This document shows, piece by piece, positions 10,955-19,392 of a stretch of 50,145 bases of DNA. Each line of letters begins with the position of its first letter. Position 1 is the stretch's first letter. The position numbers were made by a program, and so were the translations under genes. Source of the stretch: Ectobacillus ponti (GTDB lineage Bacteria; Bacillota; Bacilli; Bacillales; Bacillaceae_G); contig NZ_JANCLT010000020.1 of the NCBI RefSeq assembly GCF_024294785.1, positions 1-50,145 on the forward strand. Reading direction: 5' to 3'. The notes beneath the pieces are model-generated. The model worked only from the letters and a program-made list of their open reading frames with translations. It was not told where the DNA came from and made no database searches.

Positions 10955-10970
10955 TATTTTCGAGAAAAGC

Positions 10971-11077
10971 GAAGCCGGCTCGTTCAGCTCACCGAAGGGA
11001 GGTTCCGGTTGCTAAAGGGCGCTTTTTGCCCATCTGTGCGCCCTGAAATGCCGGCTTCCGGCTGTCTATGCGGACAG
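10971..11077. repeat. folded intergenic element with nested dyads
   Basis: GAAGCCGGC (10971-10979) pairs with GCCGGCTTC (11050-11058). Inside it AGGGCGC (11016-11022) pairs with GCGCCCT (11038-11044), with a competing GGGC/GCCC. On the minus strand CTCCCTTCGGTGAG can form a UUCG-capped hairpin. A further CTGTC/GACAG hairpin lies at 11062-11077. It falls between the ftsH terminator and the coaX promoter, so it is not part of either mRNA as drawn. It may be a dispersed structured repeat or a structured RNA of its own. I do not recognise the family. Confidence 0.55.
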
Positions 11078-11089
11078 GTGCTTCCTGAC

Positions 11090-11119
11090 AAAAAAAGGAG
11101 TGACATATTGTCACTCCTT
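11090..11119 (-). terminator. ftsH terminator
   Basis: A perfect 11-bp stem (11095-11105 with 11109-11119) with a TAT loop, followed on the minus strand by seven T. The ftsH stop codon is part of the stem. Confidence 0.88.
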
Positions 11120-13030
11120 CGGCTCTTCAGATTGTTCCCCTTCTTTCTTCGGTGCGATGTTCACCTTCACATCGTCAGAGAAGAAGGAACCCTTTGCTTT
11201 ACGCTCAGGCAATGTCCCATTTTCATACAGGCTCTTGATTTGCTCTGCATCCAATGTTTCCACTTCCAGAAGCGTTTTTGCGATAATCTCAAGCTTGTCA
11301 CGCTTATCAGTCAGAATTTCCTTCGCACGGGCGTAGGATTCCTTCATGATGCGCTGCATTTCCAGGTCGATTTCGTGAGCAATTGCATCACTGTAGTTCT
11401 GTTCTGTGTGGAAATCTCTTCCCAAGAACACCTGGCCGCCTTGAGAGTTGCCGAATTGCATTGGGCCGAGTTTATCACTCATCCCGAACTCAGTCACCAT
11501 GCGGCGGGCAATGCCTGTCGCACGCTGGAAGTCATTGTGGGCTCCTGTGCTGACCTCGCCGAAGACAATCTCTTCCGCAACACGGCCGCCAAGCAAGCCG
11601 ACAATCTTATCAAGCAATTCCGGCTTTGTCATGAAGTAACGGTCTTCCTTCGGCAGCATGACAGCGTAGCCGCCAGCCTGGCCGCGAGGCACGATGGTTA
11701 CCTTATGCACCATGTCAGCTTCATCCAACACCATACCGATTACTGTATGACCGGCTTCATGGTAAGCCACAATGTTACGTTCCTTTTGAGAGATGACACG
11801 GCTTTTCTTCGCAGGACCTGCAATGACGCGGTCTGTCGCCTCATCAATATCCGTCATTTCAATGCGCTTCTTATTTTGGCGGGCTGCTACAAGCGCTGCC
11901 TCATTCAACAGGTTCTCCAAATCTGCACCGGAGAAGCCTGGTGTGCGCATTGCAATTGTTTTCAAGTCAATGCTCTCATCAAGCGGCTTGTTGCGCGCAT
12001 GCACCTTCAATACTGCCTCGCGTCCTTTTACATCCGGACGGTCCACAGTGATCTGGCGGTCAAAGCGTCCCGGACGCAGAAGCGCCGGATCCAGAATATC
12101 AGGACGGTTTGTTGCCGCTACGATGATAATTCCTTCATTAGCACCGAATCCATCCATTTCCACGAGCAACTGGTTCAGCGTCTGCTCGCGTTCGTCATGG
12201 CCACCGCCAAGACCGGCGCCACGCTGGCGTCCGACTGCGTCAATTTCATCAATAAAGATGATACATGGCGCATTCTTCTTCGCGTTCTCGAACAAGTCAC
12301 GAACGCGGGAAGCACCGACACCGACAAACATTTCCACGAAGTCAGAACCGCTGATGGAGAAGAATGGCACGCCAGCCTCTCCAGCCACCGCTCTTGCAAG
12401 CAATGTCTTACCTGTTCCCGGAGGTCCGACCAAGAGAACGCCTTTCGGAATACGGGCGCCCAGCTCCGCAAATTTGCGCGGATCCTTCAGGAATTCCACC
12501 ACTTCCACAAGCTCTTGCTTCTCTTCATCTGCACCAGCCACATCACGGAAGCGAACCTTCTTCTTGTCATCATTGTAGAGCTTCGCTTTGCTTTTGCCGA
12601 AGTTCATAACCCGGCTGCCGCCACCCTGTGCCTGATTGAGCAGGAAGAAGAACAGGATGAAGATGATGACAAACGGAATGATGGATGTAAAGAACGTCAC
12701 CCATGCACTTGTCTCTTCGGCAGGCTTATATCCAATGGATGTATCCTTAACCTTATCGTTAATCTTCTTCTGCAGCTCCTCAGTGCTTGGAGCATATGTA
12801 ACAAAACCGCTGTCAGCCGCGTCCCCTTCGAACTGGCCTCTTACTTCAAACACGCCATTCTTTGGCTGCAATTCGACTTTACGTACCTCTCCGCTTTCAA
12901 GCTTGGAGAGGAATTTATCGTAAGTGATGGACTTTGTCTGCTGAGTAGAGCCATTAAAGTAGCTGACAACACCGATAACAACCAAAAATATCAGTAAATA
13001 AAAGATGGTATTACGGAAGATGCGATTCAT
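11111..13030 (-). CDS. ftsH: ATP-dependent zinc metalloprotease FtsH
   Basis: Membrane-bound AAA+ protease that degrades membrane and regulatory proteins and, in B. subtilis, is needed for normal sporulation entry. The 639-residue product has two N-terminal membrane segments (about 8-25 and 107-127) around an extracytoplasmic domain. The AAA module follows, with Walker A GPPGTGKT (about 203) and Walker B IIFIDEID, and then the zinc site HEAGH (about 425). The C-terminal tail is acidic. Start and length match Bacillus FtsH. It is flanked by its own promoter and terminator. Confidence 0.97.
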   Translation of the reverse strand: MNRIFRNTIFYLLIFLVVIGVVSYFNGSTQQTKSITYDKFLSKLESGEVRKVELQPKNGVFEVRGQFEGDAADSGFVTYAPSTEELQKKINDKVKDTSIGYKPAEETSAWVTFFTSIIPFVIIFILFFFLLNQAQGGGSRVMNFGKSKAKLYNDDKKKVRFRDVAGADEEKQELVEVVEFLKDPRKFAELGARIPKGVLLVGPPGTGKTLLARAVAGEAGVPFFSISGSDFVEMFVGVGASRVRDLFENAKKNAPCIIFIDEIDAVGRQRGAGLGGGHDEREQTLNQLLVEMDGFGANEGIIIVAATNRPDILDPALLRPGRFDRQITVDRPDVKGREAVLKVHARNKPLDESIDLKTIAMRTPGFSGADLENLLNEAALVAARQNKKRIEMTDIDEATDRVIAGPAKKSRVISQKERNIVAYHEAGHTVIGMVLDEADMVHKVTIVPRGQAGGYAVMLPKEDRYFMTKPELLDKIVGLLGGRVAEEIVFGEVSTGAHNDFQRATGIARRMVTEFGMSDKLGPMQFGNSQGGQVFLGRDFHTEQNYSDAIAHEIDLEMQRIMKESYARAKEILTDKRDKLEIIAKTLLEVETLDAEQIKSLYENGTLPERKAKGSFFSDDVKVNIAPKKEGEQSEEPKE

Positions 13031-13066
13031 TCCTAACCTCCTCTCACAACATACCCGCTATAGTAA

Positions 13067-13096
13067 ATAGTAACATAGAAAAACTTTCCTATCCAA
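13067..13096 (-). promoter_or_regulatory. ftsH promoter (sigma-A)
   Basis: Minus strand TTGGAT (13091-13096), 18-bp spacer ending in TGT, then TACTAT (13067-13072), about 37 bp before the ftsH start. The extended -10 TG compensates for a weak -35. Confidence 0.45.
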
Positions 13097-13115
13097 CTGA
13101 AAAGCGCTTATATCC

Positions 13116-13658
13116 TTATTTTGAATAAACACTCGGTTTTAATACGCCAATGTACGGAAGATTGCGGTATTGCTCCTTATAATCCAGTCCGTATCCGACA
13201 ACGAATTCGTTTGGAACAGTAAAGCCCACATAATCAGCTTCGATATTAATTTTTCTGCCTGAAGGCTTATCCAAAAGTGTTACGATTTTCACTGATTTTG
13301 CCTTGCGGTAGCGGAACAGTTCAGCCAAATAGCTGAGAGTCAAACCGCTGTCGATAATATCCTCAACAATCAGAATATCACGGCCTTCTACAGAAGTATC
13401 GAGATCCTTCAGGATTTTCACTTCTCCCGTGGATACAGTGGAATGCCCATAGCTGGAAACTGCCATGAAATCCATTTCCAAATAGGTGTCCACCCGCTTC
13501 AGCAGGTCGCCCATGAAAGGCATTGCTCCCTTGAGCACACCGATTGCAAGCGGAACTGTATCCTTATAGTCCCCTGTAATCTGCGCCCCAAGCTCTCTTA
13601 CCTTCTGTTGAATTTCCTCTTCTGAAATTAATACCTTTTCCATATCCTGATTCATCAA
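13116..13658 (-). CDS. hpt: hypoxanthine phosphoribosyltransferase
   Basis: Salvages hypoxanthine and guanine to IMP and GMP with PRPP. The 180-residue product has the PRPP-binding motif [14 protein letters not shown] (about 95-108), [15 protein letters not shown], and the purine-stacking end FVVGYGLDY. The frame begins TTG-ATG. I chose the TTG at 13658 because AGGAGG is about 8 nt upstream and the family starts MMxxD; the ATG at 13655 is the alternative. It overlaps the tilS stop by 4 nt, forming the tilS-hpt pair common in Bacillus. Confidence 0.95.
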   Translation of the reverse strand: MMNQDMEKVLISEEEIQQKVRELGAQITGDYKDTVPLAIGVLKGAMPFMGDLLKRVDTYLEMDFMAVSSYGHSTVSTGEVKILKDLDTSVEGRDILIVEDIIDSGLTLSYLAELFRYRKAKSVKIVTLLDKPSGRKINIEADYVGFTVPNEFVVGYGLDYKEQYRNLPYIGVLKPSVYSK

Positions 13659-15085
13659 TTGTCCATCCTCCTAGAAGACTCCTTGCTTTTGTAGTGAATG
13701 AGTATGTAGCTGCCCCCGTCTGCCTCATCCGGCTGAACTGCCAGATGGGACCGCTTTAAACGCGGCAGCCAAACGATGGTTCCCTCTGCATCACAAACGA
13801 CCGGCCATTGTTCTCTCATCAGCTTGGGCACTTTCGCTTCGATAAAAATAGCTTTCAACTTTTTGGTGCCATTCATACCCTTAACCGTCATCCGGTCTCC
13901 ATCTTTACGGGAGCGGACTGTAAGTGGAAGGGATACGAGCCTGCTGGAAGCAGCGAATATGCATGCGTTGCGGCCAGACGGAATCATACTGCTGATTTCT
14001 GCCTTCAGCTCATCGCCGTTTGGCAAAATAACGGTTCCCGGCACTTCCAATATGTAAGAAAAAGGGGAAGCCTCTTCCTTTAAAAAGCTGAAGCTGCATT
14101 CTTCATATGTACGAACGACATGTAAGCCTCCCGGGAAATGCAAAGTCCCTGAAGGGCGGGAGCCTGCAAGCAAATTCAGCACCTGATCAATATGTATAGA
14201 AGAGAGCGATGACGGAAGCTTATGTTCATAAAGATAGTTTAATATTAGTTGAATCACCCTTCTTTGTAAAGGCACAGCAATGGATTCCAGGAGGGGGACT
14301 GATAAGACGACACAATTTCGATTCTTTGTCTTAACTACTTTATTCATTTTCCCGGAGGCTAATTCCTGCAAATATGCTTCGTCCTCCTGAAGAAACTTGC
14401 TGAACTGCTGGAACCTCTCATGCACTGCCGGATTCTCCCGTTTTAAATAAGGGAGGATATGCCGGCGGAAGCGATTCCTTGTATAAGTGTCCTTGGCATT
14501 GCTCGGGTCTATGCGGGGATTCAAGTTCATTTCCTCACAATACTGCTCAAGCTCCTGCTTCGCAGCCGCCAGAAAAGGACGGATGATATACCCCTCCGCA
14601 AAGGGGCGCTTTACCGCGATCCCGGCATACCCCTGAGGAGTGCTTCCTCTCGTCATGCGCATAAGAATGGTCTCTATCTGGTCATCTCCATGATGCCCCA
14701 ACGCCAGATAGTGGGCATGATGCTTGTCCATGACTTCCTTCAAAAAGGCATACCGGCATTCACGCGCGGCAGCCTGGGCACCCAGCTGGTGCTCCTTCTG
14801 GTAGGCAAGCACATCGATCTTCGCCGCTTCACAGGCAATGCCCCACTCTTCGCAGACTCTCTGTACATATAGCAGGTCTTCATGGGACTCCTCCCCGCGG
14901 AACATATGGTCCACGTGGGCGGCAATCACTTGAATGCCATGCCGCTCCTGCGAGCGGTATAAATAATGGAGCAGCGCAAGGGAGTCAGGTCCTCCGGATA
15001 CTGCGGCAACAACGACAGCCCCCGGATGCAGCAATTCATTTTCTTTTACAAATGTGTCAATCTGATGAACAAATGCATGCTTCAA
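13655..15085 (-). CDS. tilS: tRNA(Ile)-lysidine synthase
   Basis: Modifies C34 of the CAU-anticodon tRNA-Ile to lysidine so that it reads AUA. The 476-residue product has the PP-loop [12 protein letters not shown] (about 30-41), [11 protein letters not shown], and [10 protein letters not shown]. Next come [10 protein letters not shown], the TilS substrate-binding domain and the C-terminal domain. I chose a TTG start at 15085 ([12 protein letters not shown]): AGGTGA lies about 7 nt upstream. The GTG four codons earlier would put its start codon inside that ribosome site. Confidence 0.95.
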   Translation of the reverse strand: MKHAFVHQIDTFVKENELLHPGAVVVAAVSGGPDSLALLHYLYRSQERHGIQVIAAHVDHMFRGEESHEDLLYVQRVCEEWGIACEAAKIDVLAYQKEHQLGAQAAARECRYAFLKEVMDKHHAHYLALGHHGDDQIETILMRMTRGSTPQGYAGIAVKRPFAEGYIIRPFLAAAKQELEQYCEEMNLNPRIDPSNAKDTYTRNRFRRHILPYLKRENPAVHERFQQFSKFLQEDEAYLQELASGKMNKVVKTKNRNCVVLSVPLLESIAVPLQRRVIQLILNYLYEHKLPSSLSSIHIDQVLNLLAGSRPSGTLHFPGGLHVVRTYEECSFSFLKEEASPFSYILEVPGTVILPNGDELKAEISSMIPSGRNACIFAASSRLVSLPLTVRSRKDGDRMTVKGMNGTKKLKAIFIEAKVPKLMREQWPVVCDAEGTIVWLPRLKRSHLAVQPDEADGGSYILIHYKSKESSRRMDN

Positions 15086-15165
15086 ACTGCAGCTCACCTT
15101 TCAAATTTACCCATTTTCTCTTTCTTATCCTATCATCTTTTCCTATGCTTCGGCAAAGGAAACCA

Positions 15166-15288
15166 TCAGAACCGAAGCAGGTTCTTCCAAATATACAGGC
15201 TGTACAAGCCCAGCAGCCCCATCAACAGAAATATGGTCTCCAGCCTCCCCCATCTCCGTTGTCTGCGCCGCTTTCTTCTGCTGTCCAA
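15166..15288 (-). CDS. small basic membrane protein (40 residues)
   Basis: A short ORF with a near-ideal ribosome site (AGGAGG, then 7 nt, then TTG). The protein has a strongly basic start (SRRKRRRQRRWGR), one hydrophobic segment (TIFLLMGLLGLYSLYIW) and a short tail (KNLLRF): a single-pass membrane protein with its N-terminus predicted inside. It lies just downstream of the spoIIE terminator, where B. subtilis has yabS and yabT. A GTG one codon upstream is an alternative start. No function can be given; that it is a real gene rests on the ribosome site and the clean membrane pattern. Confidence 0.5.
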   Translation of the reverse strand: MDSRRKRRRQRRWGRLETIFLLMGLLGLYSLYIWKNLLRF

Positions 15289-15312
15289 CACACATCCTCC
15301 TGTTCCATAACG

Positions 15313-15343
15313 AAAAGCCCAAGGCTGCATGCCTTGGACTTTT
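15313..15343 (-). terminator. spoIIE terminator
   Basis: AAAAG-C-CCAAGGC (15313-15325) pairs with GCCTTGG-A-CTTTT (15331-15343), with one mismatch and a 5-nt loop. It lies about 48 nt after the spoIIE stop and just before the small membrane ORF. Confidence 0.7.
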
Positions 15344-15390
15344 GTTCTATATTCCTTCTTCAGCCTTGCCAAATTGCACAACTTGCATAC

Positions 15391-17868
15391 TTATTGCGCC
15401 TGCTTGCTCATAATGGGAATAGTGCTCCACTTCGGCATATTTTTTTTCACCTGGGCGACCACTACCGTCATATCATCCTCAATGAAGCCGCCGCGCGAAC
15501 GAATGACCTCCTCCATCAGGATATCTGCAATCTCCTGCGGATCCTCTGTCTTCAGCTCCTTAATTTTCCGCTTCATCCACATCTCATGATTCTCGACATG
15601 CTTCGGCCCCTCAAAAATGCCGTCGCTCATCATGATGAGGATATCATCCTGCCGCAGCTGCTCGCTGATGACATCCACATCCACATCGTCAAGGATGCCA
15701 ATCGGCAGATTGCTTCCCTCTATTTTGATCACACGGTCCCCCCGCTTGACGAAGCTCGGTGTGGACCCGATTTTCAGGAACTTGGCGCTGGCGTCGCGCA
15801 GATCGATCATTGCCAGGTCCAGTGTGGTGAACATCTCCTCTGTCGTACGGAGAGACAGGATGGAGTTAATGGACTTGATGGCAATTTTCTCATCAATGCC
15901 GGATTGCAGAATCTTTTGCAGCAGCTTCAGGGTTTCCTTGCTTTCCAGATGGGCCCGTTCGCCATTTCCCATGCCGTCGCTGATGGCGAGCGCATACTTG
16001 CCCATGCTCAGCTCCATCGTAGAGTAGGAGTCGCCGGATACAAGCCCGCCCCCTTTGGCTGCCGTAGCAATCCCTGTATCAATCGCAAATGACTTGGCTG
16101 AGCCGAAGCAAATTGTCGTATAGCCGTTCGGATATTGCGAATCCTCATAGCCTTTTACAATAATGGTTTCATTCAGGATATCCGAAATCATGGGGGCGAT
16201 AATTTTCTCGCACTCCCCTCTCTGATTGGATGCTGCCGGAATGGTCATTTCTATATCAACATTGCCTTGGTCCAGGCAATAAATATCCACATGGTTCACT
16301 TCTATGCCAAAGCTGTGAAAGGCCTCCATAATCTGTTCTTCCTGCGCCTGATGGTTTTCCTTTTCACGCTGAATTTCCTTTGCAAAGTCCTCCATTACTT
16401 TGGAAACGCCCATGAGCTGCTCCGCAACGAGCCTGCGGCTGTCCCGCATCTGCCTCTTCAGCTCTTGGTTATGATAGAAATGGGCCAGCTCCTGCTCAAC
16501 CAGCTCTGTCACCCGGGATCCGCGCACACAATACTTGTTCCATTCCTTTTGGAACTTTGTATTGCGGGACAAAGTGCCCTCCTCCGTTTCCTTCATAATA
16601 TCCCGCATATAATCATAGGTCCGGTCGAAATTGTTCACCCAGCACTGCTCACGCTTAAAGCAGGTCTGGCACGTTTTCTCCGTAATGCCGCTCAAGAACA
16701 GGTCTGCTTCCTTCTCTGCATCCTGTTCTTCCACATAGCCATATACAGCAAAGCTGCTCGAAAGCGCCTGAAACACATTGGCAAACTGTGAAATCTTATG
16801 GGATGTCACGTCACGGATCCGGCGCAGATACTGCTGCTGGTCCGCTGTATGCTCCTGTGTGCCCGGAACAAACCTGGCCAGCCGGTCAATCAGGCCTCTC
16901 GGTGTCAGCAGGAACATAATAATAGCTACAGCGGATTCCAGCAGCGTGACCGCGATATCCGCCTTCTTATCTACATACAGCGTAATTAAGCTTGTCCCGA
17001 TCAGGAGACCCAGGCCGACGCCAATCCGCTTCCCTTCCTTCAGCAGGCCGCCAAGCAAGCCGGAGAACGCCAGCAGGCTCAGCTGATACAGGCTGGCCAC
17101 GTTCGCCAGACTCAGAATCAATCCTGTTACCACGCCCACTGTAGAGCCTATGGAAGCGCCCGCCACAAAGGCGGCCACCAGAACCAAGTATCTGGTGAAT
17201 ACGTGCTGGATGGACATATCCCGCACAAACCAGTCTGTTGTGCCTGTCAGGATGGATGCGAGCAGAATAATCAGGCATACAATCTCTTCTGTTTCCAGGG
17301 ATTGCTGTTTTCCTTTTCTTTCACTGAGAAGCGGAACACTTTGAAGGAAGATCATGGTCAATACAAAGCTGAGGCCGGCTTCCACTGTGCTCATGAATAC
17401 ATCGTACAGCACAACCGAGCCTTGCTGCATATATACAACTGCCAAATGGGCTGTCAAGGCTGACACAAATACTTGGAATGGCACAAGGCCGACAATTTTC
17501 TTGGTGAACCTGGCAAAGAAGATATTATAGACGAAGAAGGTAAAAATAGAGGCAAAGGTAAACACCATGTTCCCGAACGATACAGTGAAAGCACCGCCGA
17601 TCAAGGCGAGAAAGGCCAATGCCATCTTGTCCCGTTTCATCACGTACACAGCCGCAAAGAACGGAAGCGCAAACGGCAAAATGTTTGTTAGAATATATGC
17701 ACGTCCCAAAAGAAATCCGATTAACACAATTACAAATCCCCAACGGAAGAATACATGCTCCGCAGCTGTCCGCAGCTTGCTTGTCCAACGGGAAACTGTC
17801 CATGGTCCACGGCCCATTGTGAGGATCTCAGAGCCTGCACCGACATTGTTTCGTCCTGGTCTTGGCAT
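15391..17868 (-). CDS. spoIIE: stage II sporulation protein E (serine phosphatase)
   Basis: Polar-septum membrane phosphatase that dephosphorylates SpoIIAA-P and so frees sigma-F in the forespore. The 825-residue product has about ten N-terminal membrane segments (about 45-330), a central oligomerisation region with a cysteine-rich patch (CQTCFKREQCW, about 405), and a C-terminal PP2C-type phosphatase domain. The metal-binding aspartates lie in ISDGMGNG and MMSDGIFEG. Length is close to the B. subtilis protein (827). The promoter has the long spacer and Spo0A-box-like sites expected for this gene. yabS and yabT do not follow it here. Confidence 0.97.
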   Translation of the reverse strand: MPRPGRNNVGAGSEILTMGRGPWTVSRWTSKLRTAAEHVFFRWGFVIVLIGFLLGRAYILTNILPFALPFFAAVYVMKRDKMALAFLALIGGAFTVSFGNMVFTFASIFTFFVYNIFFARFTKKIVGLVPFQVFVSALTAHLAVVYMQQGSVVLYDVFMSTVEAGLSFVLTMIFLQSVPLLSERKGKQQSLETEEIVCLIILLASILTGTTDWFVRDMSIQHVFTRYLVLVAAFVAGASIGSTVGVVTGLILSLANVASLYQLSLLAFSGLLGGLLKEGKRIGVGLGLLIGTSLITLYVDKKADIAVTLLESAVAIIMFLLTPRGLIDRLARFVPGTQEHTADQQQYLRRIRDVTSHKISQFANVFQALSSSFAVYGYVEEQDAEKEADLFLSGITEKTCQTCFKREQCWVNNFDRTYDYMRDIMKETEEGTLSRNTKFQKEWNKYCVRGSRVTELVEQELAHFYHNQELKRQMRDSRRLVAEQLMGVSKVMEDFAKEIQREKENHQAQEEQIMEAFHSFGIEVNHVDIYCLDQGNVDIEMTIPAASNQRGECEKIIAPMISDILNETIIVKGYEDSQYPNGYTTICFGSAKSFAIDTGIATAAKGGGLVSGDSYSTMELSMGKYALAISDGMGNGERAHLESKETLKLLQKILQSGIDEKIAIKSINSILSLRTTEEMFTTLDLAMIDLRDASAKFLKIGSTPSFVKRGDRVIKIEGSNLPIGILDDVDVDVISEQLRQDDILIMMSDGIFEGPKHVENHEMWMKRKIKELKTEDPQEIADILMEEVIRSRGGFIEDDMTVVVAQVKKNMPKWSTIPIMSKQAQ

Positions 17869-17903
17869 ATTCTCAACACCACCCGCATATTTTATTAATT
17901 GTA

Positions 17904-17970
17904 ATTATACGGGCAACAATAGGGAAAGATTGTCAAAAGAACAGACGTAGTTCACAGAATTGTTCGACTT
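17904..17970 (-). promoter_or_regulatory. spoIIE promoter, Spo0A-dependent type
   Basis: Minus strand TTGACA (17931-17936) and TATAAT (17904-17909) are separated by 21 bp, too far for normal sigma-A use. B. subtilis spoIIE and spoIIG have the same abnormal spacing, overcome by Spo0A-P. Two 0A-box-like sequences are present: TTTGACAAT over the -35 and AGTCGAACA at about 17962-17970. Between this promoter and the tRNA terminator (17971-18113) I see only AT-rich DNA. Confidence 0.75.
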
Positions 17971-18113
17971 TTTATCCGAAACTCTTCCACATCTATACAG
18001 AAAACCATCTGATTTCAATGATTCCATGTGAAATTTTCCAAATAATAACACTGTTTTTGTAGAAGACTTCTATGTATATCTTTTTTCTTTTTTGGCCAAG
18101 CTGTTGTATTCCA

Positions 18114-18147
18114 ACAAAAAAGAGACAGTGCATCTTGCGCTGTCTCT
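18114..18147 (-). terminator. terminator of the tRNA unit
   Basis: AGAGACAG (18121-18128) pairs with CTGTCTCT (18140-18147), and T7 follows on the minus strand. It lies 11 nt after the tRNA-Glu gene. Confidence 0.85.
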
Positions 18148-18158
18148 CTCTTCTATGA

Positions 18159-18230
18159 TGACCCGTACGGGATTCGAACCCGTGTTACCGCCGTGAAAGG
18201 GCGGTGTCTTAACCGCTTGACCAACGGGCC
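18159..18230 (-). tRNA. tRNA-Glu (TTC)
   Basis: A 72-nt cloverleaf. The acceptor stem is GGCCCGT/ACGGGTC, and the anticodon arm CCGCC-CTTTCAC-GGCGG has anticodon TTC. The T arm is ACGGG-TTCGAAT-CCCGT. The discriminator is A and the CCA end is not encoded. It is co-transcribed with tRNA-Met, 7 nt apart. Confidence 0.96.
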
Positions 18231-18237
18231 AAGTATA

Positions 18238-18311
18238 TAGCGGCGGAGGGGATCGAACCCCCGACCTTACGGGTATGAACCGTACGCTCTAGCCAGCTGA
18301 GCTACACCGCC
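18238..18311 (-). tRNA. tRNA-Met (CAT), elongator type
   Basis: A 74-nt cloverleaf. The anticodon arm TACGG-TTCATAC-CCGTA has anticodon CAT. The acceptor stem GGCGGTG/CGCCGCT closes with two G-U pairs, the discriminator is A and CCA is not encoded. It lacks the initiator features (C1-A72 mismatch, three G-C pairs in the anticodon stem). A lysidine-dependent tRNA-Ile cannot be ruled out from the anticodon alone, but the B. subtilis pair at this place is Met-Glu. Confidence 0.92.
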
Positions 18312-18332
18312 ATTATCCAAAGGACAATTACT

Positions 18333-18361
18333 ATAATAAATCCTGCATTCCTTTTTGTCAA
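18333..18361 (-). promoter_or_regulatory. tRNA-Met/tRNA-Glu promoter (sigma-A)
   Basis: Minus strand TTGACA (18356-18361), 17-bp spacer, TATTAT (18333-18338), about 22 bp before the tRNA-Met 5' end. A near-consensus strong promoter. Confidence 0.8.
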
Positions 18362-18390
18362 CACCATTTCATAAATTCCCTCTTGCAAAC

Positions 18391-18418
18391 AAAAAGACAC
18401 TCAATATGGGATTGAGTG
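18391..18418 (-). terminator. yabR terminator
   Basis: CACTCAAT (18398-18405) pairs with ATTGAGTG (18411-18418), followed on the minus strand by CTTTTTG. It lies about 28 nt after the yabR stop. Confidence 0.8.
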
Positions 18419-18445
18419 CCTCTATCCACAAGGGTCAGCAGCAAG

Positions 18446-18907
18446 TTATCCGCGTCGAGCGCCACGGCCTCCGCGCTTTGATTCTGTATTACGCTTCAGA
18501 GAAGTCAGCCGATCTTCACTATCCTTCAGGAAGCGGGACATCTTCTGTTCAAATGTTTCTTTCACCGGGCCGCGGTCATTGCGGTCGCGGTTGTTCGGGC
18601 GATTGTTCGGACGGTTGCCGCGTTGCGGACGTCCCTGCCCGTAACGCTGTTGCTCGCCTTCGCCGCCTTCGCGCTCTTTTGCCTTCTTAATAGATAAACC
18701 GATCTTGCCATCCTTCTCAACATTGAGAACCTTTACTTCTACCTGGTCGCCGACTTTCAGATGGTCATTAATGTCTTTTACATAGTTATCAGCAACTTCA
18801 CTGATATGAACAAGACCTGTTTTTCCCTCTGGCAGCTCCACAAAAGCTCCAAAATTCGTAATACCTGTTACTTTTCCTTGTAACTTGCTGCCTACCTCAA
18901 TTGACAT
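18446..18907 (-). CDS. yabR: S1-domain RNA-binding protein YabR
   Basis: A 153-residue protein with one S1 domain (about 1-75; GSKLQGKVTGITNFGAFVEL and GLVHISEVADNYV), as in polynucleotide phosphorylase and general stress protein 13. After it comes a low-complexity tail rich in Gly, Arg, Asn and Gln, with PNNR repeats and a final KRGGRGARRG. It probably binds RNA or the ribosome; its exact role is not known. The AGGAGG is unusually far (about 12 nt) from the ATG, separated by a run of T. It has its own promoter and terminator. Confidence 0.92.
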   Translation of the reverse strand: MSIEVGSKLQGKVTGITNFGAFVELPEGKTGLVHISEVADNYVKDINDHLKVGDQVEVKVLNVEKDGKIGLSIKKAKEREGGEGEQQRYGQGRPQRGNRPNNRPNNRDRNDRGPVKETFEQKMSRFLKDSEDRLTSLKRNTESKRGGRGARRG

Positions 18908-18953
18908 AAAAAAAATGCTCCTCCTTAATTCTTAAAAAGTCCAGTTTTATCTT

Positions 18954-18983
18954 ATTATATATGATTGTAAAATATAGTGTCAA
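18954..18983 (-). promoter_or_regulatory. yabR promoter (sigma-A)
   Basis: Minus strand TTGACA (18978-18983), 18-bp spacer, TATAAT (18954-18959). Both hexamers are perfect consensus. A 9-bp dyad ends 5 bp upstream of the -35. Confidence 0.7.
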
Positions 18984-18988
18984 TGAAC

Positions 18989-19016
18989 GGCAATTGGACG
19001 ATTCCGCCCAATTGCC
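18989..19016. repeat. 9-bp dyad between divIC and yabR
   Basis: GGCAATTGG (18989-18997) and CCAATTGCC (19008-19016) form a perfect 9-bp inverted repeat with a 10-nt loop. No T run follows on the minus strand. It lies 16 nt after the divIC stop and directly upstream of the yabR -35 box. It may be a weak terminator or 3'-end stabiliser of the divIC mRNA, or an operator for yabR. Confidence 0.6.
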
Positions 19017-19032
19017 AATTCACCTTCCCTGC

Positions 19033-19392
19033 TTATTGTCCCTTTAACGGGAAAATTGTTTCATTCTTATTGGAGAAAAAGTAATCTCTTCTGGCAATTT
19101 CAGCGATGTATTCATCATCGTTCAGCTTATTTACTTCGTCCTTCAGCTGCTTCTCCTCTGTATCCAGCTGGTCCGCCTGCTGCTTCAGCTTGGCAATGGA
19201 GCCCTGCTTTTCTGCAATTGTTGCTTTCTGCTTATAGAATGTTACATTCAGGCTAACCACAACCGTGAGGGCAAAGGCCAAAAACACTGCTAATCTCCGG
19301 AGGAGGCGCTTCCGGCTCCCATCTCTCTGCATCGTATGCTGAGGAGCGGCACTTTGCGCTTCTCTCTTCTCGATCTTGCTTAACTCCCTCAT
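19033..19392 (-). CDS. divIC: cell division protein DivIC (FtsB-like)
   Basis: Bitopic septum protein that works with FtsL and DivIB in the divisome. The 119-residue product has a basic cytoplasmic N-terminus, one membrane segment (RLAVFLAFALTVVVSLNVTF, about 33-52) and a coiled coil (about 55-90, QGSIAKLKQQADQLDTEEKQ). It ends with the conserved ARRDYFFSNKNETIFPL. It overlaps the yabQ stop by 4 nt and is co-transcribed with the yabP-yabQ genes. Confidence 0.94.
   Translation of the reverse strand: MRELSKIEKREAQSAAPQHTMQRDGSRKRLLRRLAVFLAFALTVVVSLNVTFYKQKATIAEKQGSIAKLKQQADQLDTEEKQLKDEVNKLNDDEYIAEIARRDYFFSNKNETIFPLKGQ

Noticed and set aside
10971-11058. SAM-I or c-di-GMP riboswitch
   Set aside because: Some short stretches look similar (AGCAACCGG, GCACAG..GGGCAAA) but the conserved core order and kink-turn or tetraloop receptor are missing, and the element lies outside the predicted mRNA leaders.
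10874-12997. 707-codon plus-strand open frame opposite ftsH
   Set aside because: It is exactly antisense to the well-supported ftsH gene, has no ribosome site and a composition (Cys, His and Arg rich) typical of a shadow frame.
18420-18432. DnaA box (CTATCCACA)
   Set aside because: One mismatch to TTATCCACA, a single site, inside the end of yabR, with no cluster or AT-rich unwinding region.
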